From: Streptosporangiaceae bacterium
Lineage (GTDB): Bacteria > Actinomycetota > Actinomycetes > Streptosporangiales > Streptosporangiaceae
Reading direction: 5' to 3'
DNA length: 10,874 nucleotides
Assembly: GCA_030041195.1 (NCBI GenBank)
Contig: JASHOI010000803.1
Coordinates: 1 to 10,874, forward strand
Of this stretch, positions 6,093-10,874 are shown piece by piece (position 1 is the stretch's first letter; each line of letters starts with the position of its first letter). The notes beneath the pieces are model-generated. The model was not told the origin of the DNA. It made no database searches and saw only the letters and a list, made by a program, of their open reading frames with translations. Made by a program: the position numbers and the translations under genes.

Positions 6093-7085
6093 TCACCCCG
6101 CGGCCGGGCCGTCGTTGACCAGGACGAGCTTTCCGGGCGCGTGCGGGCTGGTCAGCATCGCCAGCGCGGCCTGGGCGTCCTCGAACGCGAACGCCCGCGC
6201 GATCGGCACGACCAGCTGACCGTCCTGGGCCTGCTTCAGGATGCCGCTGCGCGCCCGCGCCCGGAACGGCCCGCTTTCCGGGTTCGACGCGCCGACGAAC
6301 ACGTACCCGTCCGCCTTGGCCCGCGGCGCCGCGGCGATCGTGACCACCCGGCCGCGGTCGCCGACCAGGGCGAGCGAGACGTCACCGGCCTCGTCGCTGC
6401 CGACCGTGTCGAGCGCCGCCGCGACGCCCCCGGGAGCGGCGGCGCTGACCCGCTCGAGCAGGCCCGGGCCGTACTCCACCGGGGTGCCGGCGAACCGCCG
6501 GACGAAGTCGAAGTTCGACGGGCTGGCGGTCCCGATCACCCGTACCCCGAGGTCGCGGGCCTCTTGCAGCACCATCATCCCGACGGCGCCGGCAGCGCCG
6601 TGCAGCAGCACGGTCTCGCCCTTCCGCGCGCCGGACACGTGCAGCAGGTCAGCCGCTGTCGTCGCGACGAGCAGCAGGCTGGCGGCCTCGGCAAAGCTCA
6701 GCGTGGCCGGCTTGGCGAACACACTGGACGCCGGGACCGTGATCGCGGTCGCGTAGCCGCCGCTGATCGGCGACGCGACCACCTCGTCCCCGACCGCACC
6801 GCCGCCCGACGCGAGCTGGGCCCCGGGGCCGAGGGCGGTGATGACCCCGGCCACCTCATACCCGATCGGCAGCGGCAGCAGCTTCGGATCCTGGCCGGGC
6901 GCGATGTGCTTGGCGTCGGCGGGGTTCATGCCCGACGCGCGCACGCCGATCGTGACGTGGCCGTGGCCCGGGCCGGGCACGTCGACGTCGATGCAGCGCA
7001 GTACCTCGGGCCCGCCGAAGCCGACGGCCACCCATTTCCGTGCCCCGGCCACCGGCCCGGCTAGCTCTGGGTCAACGCTGTTCAT
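6093..7085 (-). CDS. zinc-independent medium-chain NADP-dependent quinone oxidoreductase (QOR-type MDR)
   Basis: A 330-aa medium-chain dehydrogenase/reductase without the zinc-binding cysteines. It has the N-terminal GroES-like domain, SGMNPADAKH (51-60) and PIGYEVAGVI (73-82) with the family's catalytic-domain signature, then a Rossmann domain with VLLHGAAGAVGMMVLQEARDLG (159-180); AAGAVG is the NADP loop. Such enzymes reduce quinones or the double bond of reactive enones using NADPH in the cytoplasm. The ATG at 7085 has GGAGG seven to eight bases ahead (rc of 7093-7097), clearly better than the earlier in-frame ATG at 7103. It is the second gene of a leftward pair with reductase copy B (75-bp gap), divergent from the MarR-exporter pair. 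This context suggests detoxification of a redox-active or electrophilic compound. The exact substrate is unknown. Confidence 0.88.
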   Translation of the reverse strand: MNSVDPELAGPVAGARKWVAVGFGGPEVLRCIDVDVPGPGHGHVTIGVRASGMNPADAKHIAPGQDPKLLPLPIGYEVAGVITALGPGAQLASGGGAVGDEVVASPISGGYATAITVPASSVFAKPATLSFAEAASLLLVATTAADLLHVSGARKGETVLLHGAAGAVGMMVLQEARDLGVRVIGTASPSNFDFVRRFAGTPVEYGPGLLERVSAAAPGGVAAALDTVGSDEAGDVSLALVGDRGRVVTIAAAPRAKADGYVFVGASNPESGPFRARARSGILKQAQDGQLVVPIARAFAFEDAQAALAMLTSPHAPGKLVLVNDGPAAG

Positions 7086-7160
7086 CGCTGCTCCCTCCTT
7101 CACCTGGTCCCGCGCACTCCGCCGCGCTCGAGACCTGCACCGTGGTCATGCCGCCTGCCG

Positions 7161-7802
7161 TCAGGACCGGCGCTTGGCGTTCGCGACGTTCGCCTGCAGT
7201 TCAGCGACGTTCTGGCGGGTGACGAATGCCTTCTGGCCGGGGTCCACCCGCCAGCTCTCGGCAAGGCCGCCGAGGTCGACCGCGTCGAAGCCGAACTCGT
7301 CGTAGAGCCCGGCGACCAGTCGCTTGGCGGCCGCGTCGTCGCCGGCGAGCGCGAGCGCCCGGCGCTTCGGGTCCCCGGCCGGGTGGCCGTCGCCGGACAT
7401 GTCGGCCGCGTCGATCATGCTGAACGCACGCACCACGTGGCTGTCCGGCAGGTGCGCCTGCAGCACGCCCGGCACGGTCGTCGTCCCGTTGTCGATCTCC
7501 GAAATGTGGCCGTCCCGCTTCGGGAAGTAGTTGATCGTGGCGATGACCACCTTCCCCGCCAGCTGCTCGGCCGGCACCTGACCGACGGTGGTGATCGGGA
7601 TCGCAACGATCACGAAGTCGCCGGCGGCGGCCGCCTCGGCCGGCCAGGCCGCACGGGCGTGCGGCCCGAGTTCGCGCACCAGGCCAACCAGCGAATCAGG
7701 TCCCTGGGAGTTGCTGAGCACCACGTCGTAGCCGTGGGCGATCGCCGCCCTGGCCAGGCTGGTGCCGACGTGCCCGCTGCCGATGATCCCGATCGTGGTC
7801 AT
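7161..7802 (-). CDS. NAD(P)-binding reductase of the F420-dependent NADP oxidoreductase family (copy B)
   Basis: A 213-aa Rossmann protein starting MTTIGIIGSGHVGTSLARAA, with the GxGxxG loop at residues 8-13. Then comes LSNSQGP (33-39) in the place of the NADP-phosphate-binding turn, a VIVAIP strand, NYFPKRDGH, and a C-terminal GDDAAAKRLVAGLYDEFGF with VDLGGL. The general order matches NADPH:F420 oxidoreductase-like proteins (PF03807), and it is a diverged paralogue of copy A at 4305-4907. The start ATG at 7802 has GGAGGAG 8 bases ahead; a longer in-frame start at 7874 lies within the operator region and is rejected. It is the first gene of the leftward pair with the quinone oxidoreductase and divergent from the MarR gene; the operator at 7862-7890 lies about 60 bp upstream. 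Whether it uses F420, flavin or only NADP(H) cannot be told. Confidence 0.86.
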   Translation of the reverse strand: MTTIGIIGSGHVGTSLARAAIAHGYDVVLSNSQGPDSLVGLVRELGPHARAAWPAEAAAAGDFVIVAIPITTVGQVPAEQLAGKVVIATINYFPKRDGHISEIDNGTTTVPGVLQAHLPDSHVVRAFSMIDAADMSGDGHPAGDPKRRALALAGDDAAAKRLVAGLYDEFGFDAVDLGGLAESWRVDPGQKAFVTRQNVAELQANVANAKRRS

Positions 7803-7861
7803 TACGCCATCTCCTCCCGAAGGTCCACGGATAACGGGCGCGCCCGGCCACGGCCCGCGAC

Positions 7862-7890
7862 GAAGCTTACCCATAAGCTTCCATGGAATC
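7862..7890. promoter_or_regulatory. double palindromic operator B in the MarR divergent region
   Basis: Two overlapping palindromes are visible. GAAGCTTA-CCCA-TAAGCTTC (7862-7881) has perfect 8-bp arms, and TTCCATGGAA (7879-7888) is a perfect 10-bp palindrome. The stretch AGCTTCCATGGAATC (7876-7890) is the twin of operator A at 4950-4964. AAGCTT occurs a third time at 7955-7960. These AT-containing words stand out in GC-rich DNA. The place, between a MarR gene and a divergent enzyme operon, is typical for autoregulation plus control of the neighbour. A rightward promoter TTACCC (7867-7872) to TACATT (7891-7896), with 18-bp spacing, would overlap it; this promoter call is weak. Confidence 0.65.
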
Positions 7891-7971
7891 TACATTTGCA
7901 GAAGCAGCAGCCCCGGAAGCTACCCGTGCCGGAAGCCCTCTTCCGCAGGGCAGTAAGCTTGCGCCGACGCG

Positions 7972-7979
7972 GGAGGTGA
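7972..7979 (+). promoter_or_regulatory. ribosome binding site that decides the MarR start
   Basis: GGAGGTGA is a near-perfect complement of the 16S rRNA 3' end and stands 8 bases before the GTG at 7988. It argues for that start against the ATG at 7883, which lies inside operator B, and against the GTG at 7976, which is part of this site. Confidence 0.7.
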
Positions 7980-7987
7980 GCCCGGGC

Positions 7988-8437
7988 GTGTCGGACCTGA
8001 GGCGGCTTTTCAACGACATCATCCGGTTCGAGATCGAGCTCTGGAACGCGGTTGACGCCAGGCTGAGGAGCGAGTTCCGCCTGCCGCTGACACACTTCGA
8101 GCCGATGTCGGTGATGGACAAGCTCCCGGGCTGCCGGGTGTACGACATCGCGACCGAGCTGGGGATCACGACCGGCGGCACCAGCAAGCTGGTCGACCGG
8201 ATCGAGGCCAGCGGCTACTGCCGGAGGCTGCCGAACCCGGCCGACCGGCGGTCGTCGCTGCTGGAGCTGACGCCGGAGGGCCGTCGCGTGGTCGCCGAGG
8301 CCGGGGGGGCCGTCGACGACGAACTGCAGCGCTGGCTCGGCGCCGCGCTGCCGGAGCGGACCCTGCGGCAGTTTGCCGCGACGCTCGCCCGGCTGCGGGC
8401 GGCCGGCCGACCCGGCGCGATCGAAGACACCGCCTAA
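7988..8437 (+). CDS. MarR-family transcriptional regulator
   Basis: With the GTG start at 7988 the protein has 149 aa, typical for MarR repressors, which bind palindromic DNA as dimers and release it when a small ligand or oxidant binds. A winged helix-turn-helix spans about residues 35-100: CRVYDIATELGITTGGTSKLVDRIEASG carries the helix-turn-helix with recognition helix about 61-73, and NPADRRSSLLELTPEG (83-98) is the wing with the conserved Asp86-Arg87-Arg88. Helices at both ends would form the dimer. Cys49 and Cys78 flank the recognition helix; thiol sensing is possible but is speculation. It is directly followed by the exporter gene (TAA then GTG, no gap) and divergent from reductase copy B plus the quinone oxidoreductase. 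It probably represses both units through operator B, and perhaps copy A through operator A. Confidence 0.9.
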   Translation: MSDLRRLFNDIIRFEIELWNAVDARLRSEFRLPLTHFEPMSVMDKLPGCRVYDIATELGITTGGTSKLVDRIEASGYCRRLPNPADRRSSLLELTPEGRRVVAEAGGAVDDELQRWLGAALPERTLRQFAATLARLRAAGRPGAIEDTA

Positions 8438-9742
8438 GTGCTCCCGGCCCGGCTGCGGCGTCTTGCCGCACGGCGGCTGCACGGCAAGCTGATCGGCCAG
8501 CCAGGCTTCCGCCGCCTGTGGTTCGGCCAGACGGTCAGCGAGTTCGGCAGCCAGGTCACCACGCTGGCGCTGCCGCTGGCCGCGGTCCTGGTACTGCACG
8601 CGTCGACCTTCCAGGTCGGGCTGCTGACCAGCACCGGGTTCGCCGGGTTCTTACTGATCGGCCTGCCCACGGGCGTGTGGGTGGACCGGGTGCGCCGTAA
8701 GCCGGTGATGATCGCGGCGGATGTCACCCGTGCACTGGTGCTGGCGTCGATCCCGGTCGCCTACGGGCTCGGGGTGCTGAGCCTCGCGCAGCTGTACGTG
8801 GTCACATTTCTGCACGGCGTGGCGACCGTGTTCTTTGACGTCGCGTACATGTCCCTGGTCCCTGGCCTGGTCGGCCGCGAGCACGTAGCCGAGGCCAACG
8901 CCAAGCTCCAGGCGACGGTGTCGGTGGCGCAGGTGAGCGGGCCGTCCGCGGCCGGTTTCCTGATCGGGCTGCTCAGCGCTCCGGTCGCCTTCCTGGCCGA
9001 CGCGGCGAGCTTCGTCGTGTCGGTGCTGTCCCTGCTGATCATCCGCGACCGGGAGCCGGCGCCCCAGCGCGCCGAGCGCCGCAGCCTGCGCGCCGAGATG
9101 AGCGAGGGCCTGCGGTTCGTCGCGACCCACCCGATCCTGCGGATGATCGCCGGATACACCGCGACCGCGAACCTGTTCTCCTCAGCGGTGATGGCGATCA
9201 GCGTGGTGTTCCTGGTCCGCCAGGTGCACCTCGGCGCGGGCACGATCGGGGTGCTGATGTCGCTGGGCGCGATCGGCGGGGTGGCGGGCGCGCTGAGCTG
9301 CGGCGTACTGCGGCGCCGGATCGGATCCGCGCGCCTCATCTGGCTGTCGGCGGCCGTGACCGATCCGTTCGGCCTGCTGATTCCGGCCACGTTTCCCGGA
9401 GCGGGGCTGGCGTGCTACGCGGTGGGCCTGTTCGCGATCAGCTTCGGCGCGGTCGTCTACAACGTGCACCAGGCCTCGTTCCGGCAGGTGCTGTGCCCGG
9501 ACCGGCTGCTCGGCCGGATGAACGCCACCATCCGCTTCATCGTGTGGGGCACGATCCCGCTCGGCGGCCTGCTCGGCGGAGCGCTCGGGGCCTGGCTGGG
9601 CAACCGGGCCGCGCTGTGGGCCTGTACCGGCGCGGCGTGCCTGGCACCGATCTGGGTGCTCGCCTCGCCGCTGCGGGGAATGCGCGACACCGAGCCGGCG
9701 CCACCCGAGCCCGGCCTGGCTCCGGAACCGAGCACGAGCTGA
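8438..9742 (+). CDS. MFS exporter (multidrug/EntS-like, 12 TM)
   Basis: A 434-aa major facilitator protein with about 12 hydrophobic segments. Motif A (GxxxDRxxRK) reads GVWVDRVRRK at residues 79-88 between TM2 and TM3. The N-terminus has QPGFRRLWFGQTVSEFGSQV (21-40), typical of the EntS/multidrug branch of proton-driven exporters. A basic, charged middle loop (about 205-225) joins the two halves. The C-terminus is Pro/Glu-rich. The start codon GTG (8438) follows the MarR stop TAA (8435-8437) with no base between and has no ribosome site of its own, so translation is probably coupled. As the partner of a MarR repressor it likely expels the inducing compound. The substrate cannot be predicted. 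Confidence 0.9.
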   Translation: MLPARLRRLAARRLHGKLIGQPGFRRLWFGQTVSEFGSQVTTLALPLAAVLVLHASTFQVGLLTSTGFAGFLLIGLPTGVWVDRVRRKPVMIAADVTRALVLASIPVAYGLGVLSLAQLYVVTFLHGVATVFFDVAYMSLVPGLVGREHVAEANAKLQATVSVAQVSGPSAAGFLIGLLSAPVAFLADAASFVVSVLSLLIIRDREPAPQRAERRSLRAEMSEGLRFVATHPILRMIAGYTATANLFSSAVMAISVVFLVRQVHLGAGTIGVLMSLGAIGGVAGALSCGVLRRRIGSARLIWLSAAVTDPFGLLIPATFPGAGLACYAVGLFAISFGAVVYNVHQASFRQVLCPDRLLGRMNATIRFIVWGTIPLGGLLGGALGAWLGNRAALWACTGAACLAPIWVLASPLRGMRDTEPAPPEPGLAPEPSTS

Positions 9743-9857
9743 CGATGTCCCCGACGCCCGAGCTGCCTCCCAGGAGTACCCGCCGAGCGTATCGTTTCCG
9801 AATCGTTCTCACCTTCTGAGCTTTCTGTGGGATTTCATGCCAGGATCGGCTGTGAAA

Positions 9858-9876
9858 TGGACATCTGTGATGTCCA
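9858..9876. promoter_or_regulatory. perfect inverted repeat in the kinase leader
   Basis: TGGACATC-TGT-GATGTCCA has perfect 8-bp arms and a 3-base spacer. It ends 20 bp before the kinase ATG (9897), just ahead of the ribosome site GGGAGGGGGG (9883-9892). It may be an operator or an RNA hairpin affecting translation. The rest of the 9743-9896 gap shows no clear promoter or terminator. Confidence 0.45.
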
Positions 9877-9896
9877 CACCCAGGGAGGGGGGTGTG

Positions 9897-10874
9897 ATGG
9901 CCGAGGGATCCCCATGGCAAGGCGACCGGCAGCTGCCGATGCTTGCCCCAGGGTCACGGGTGGCGGGGTATCTGCTGGAGAGCCAGATCGGCGCCGGCGG
10001 TATGGCGGTCGTGTTCCGGGCCAGGGACGAGCGGCTGAGCCGCATGGTGGCGATGAAGGTCCTGGCACCGGGGCTGGCAGCGGATGAGGGATTCCGGCTG
10101 CGCTTCATCCGGGAGTCGCGGGCGGCAGCGGCGGTCGACGATCCGCACATCATCCCGGTCTATGAGGCCGGCGAGGCGGACGGCGTGCTGTTCATCGCGA
10201 TGCGCCTGGTCGTCGGCGGCGACCTGCGGTCCCTGATGATCCGGGAAGGCCCGCTGTCGGGGGAGCGGGCCGCCGCCTTACTGTCGCCCGTCGCCTCGGC
10301 ACTGGATGCCGCACATGGCGCCGGGCTGGTGCACCGCGATGTCAAGCCAGCTAATGTGCTGGTGGATGCCCGTCCCGGCCGCCCGGAGCATGTGTACCTG
10401 TCGGATTTCGGGCTGAGCAAGCGCGCCGCTGCGGCGGTCGGGCTGACCGGCTCGGGGCAGTTCATGGGCACCGCGGAATACGCGGCCCCGGAACAGATCA
10501 ACGGCCGGCCGGTGGACGGGCAGGCGGATCAGTACGCGCTGGCGTGCGTGGCATTCGAGGCGCTGGGCGGCTCGGCGCCGTTCGCCCGCCCGGAGCCCAT
10601 GGCTGTGCTGTGGGCGCACCTGTCCGAGCCCCCGCCCTCGCTGGTCATGCTGCGGCCCGACCTCCCGCCCGCGGTGGACCAGGTCATGGCCAGGGCGCTG
10701 GCAAAGGAGCCGCACCACAGGTACCGCACCTGCCGGGAGTTCACCGACGAACTGCGGGCCGCGCTCGGCCTGGCGCCCTACTCCAGCGGGCCGCGCTCCC
10801 AGGTCCCGGACACCCACGAGGACGTCAGGCCGGCGGGCCCGACCACGGTGTCCGGGGACGAGCCGGGCCGCGCG
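9897..10874 (+). CDS. PknB-type Ser/Thr protein kinase, C-terminus cut by right edge
   Basis: Open to the end of the window (326 codons seen). It is a Hanks-type kinase domain at about residues 22-290, with Gly-rich loop IGAGGMAVVF (31-40), Lys54 (VAMKV), helix-C Glu73 (RFIRES), catalytic loop HRDVKPANVL (146-155) with Asp148, DFG at 170-172, and GTAEYAAPEQ (191-200) closing the activation segment. All key residues are present, so it should be active. The activation loop has Thr184, Ser186, Thr192 and similar residues as possible autophosphorylation sites. After about residue 293 the chain becomes a Pro/Gly/Ser/Thr-rich linker (SSGPRSQVPDTHEDV), where these proteins usually continue to a membrane helix and sensor domain; that part is outside the window. 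The start ATG has GGGAGGGG 8 bases ahead. Its signal and targets are unknown. Confidence 0.93.
   Translation, partial: MAEGSPWQGDRQLPMLAPGSRVAGYLLESQIGAGGMAVVFRARDERLSRMVAMKVLAPGLAADEGFRLRFIRESRAAAAVDDPHIIPVYEAGEADGVLFIAMRLVVGGDLRSLMIREGPLSGERAAALLSPVASALDAAHGAGLVHRDVKPANVLVDARPGRPEHVYLSDFGLSKRAAAAVGLTGSGQFMGTAEYAAPEQINGRPVDGQADQYALACVAFEALGGSAPFARPEPMAVLWAHLSEPPPSLVMLRPDLPPAVDQVMARALAKEPHHRYRTCREFTDELRAALGLAPYSSGPRSQVPDTHEDVRPAGPTTVSGDEPGRA

Noticed and set aside
7883..7987. Longer MarR start at ATG 7883
   Set aside because: The ATG is the centre of the TTCCATGGAA palindrome, has no ribosome site, and would add 35 residues not expected in MarR proteins; the GGAGGTGA site points to GTG 7988.

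Overview
This is a GC-rich window with actinobacterial gene style. GTG starts are frequent, strong GGAGG-type ribosome binding sites are common, third codon positions are almost always G or C, and a PknB-type Ser/Thr kinase and several actinobacterial enzyme families are present. The phylum (Actinomycetota) is a safe reading; the genus cannot be decided from the sequence. Eleven genes are supported, nine complete and two cut by the window edges. No tRNA, rRNA, CRISPR array, transposase or integrase was seen.

Left part (1-2632). The first codons of a leftward FAD-linked oxidase gene are followed by a gene-free stretch of about 320 bp. That stretch ends in three copies of a 17-bp box (GGGGAAT-N4-TCAG..) in inverted arrangement. 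Next comes a leftward two-gene type II restriction-modification operon: a DNA cytosine-5 methyltransferase, then a NaeI-family endonuclease. The endonuclease keeps the known NaeI catalytic residues in exact register (+3 offset), so the predicted target is GCCGGC. No C-type controller gene is visible, but an inverted repeat lies 26-53 bp before the methyltransferase start.

Middle part (2633-6092). A rightward low-specificity threonine aldolase gene overlaps by 4 bp the end of a leftward pair: a small NAD(P)-binding reductase of the F420-dependent NADP reductase type, then a multi-TM protein. Divergent from that pair is a type IB DNA topoisomerase gene, in which an Asp stands where bacterial enzymes have Asn and poxviral enzymes have His. 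The topoisomerase gene converges on a quinone oxidoreductase gene, with a small hairpin exactly in the 18-bp gap.

Right part (6093-10874). A second F420-type reductase gene and the quinone oxidoreductase gene form a leftward pair. Divergent from them is a MarR regulator gene directly joined (TAA then GTG) to an MFS exporter gene. The MarR intergenic region and the promoter of the first reductase share a near-identical palindromic element (AGCTTCCAT[A/G]GAA[G/T]C, 13 of 15 bases). This suggests one local MarR regulon joining two paralogous reductases, a quinone oxidoreductase, an exporter and a membrane protein, perhaps for handling a redox-active or electrophilic toxic compound. The final gene is a Ser/Thr protein kinase, complete in its catalytic domain but cut at the right edge. 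The MarR-linked module and the boxes beside the restriction operon are the most interesting observations.
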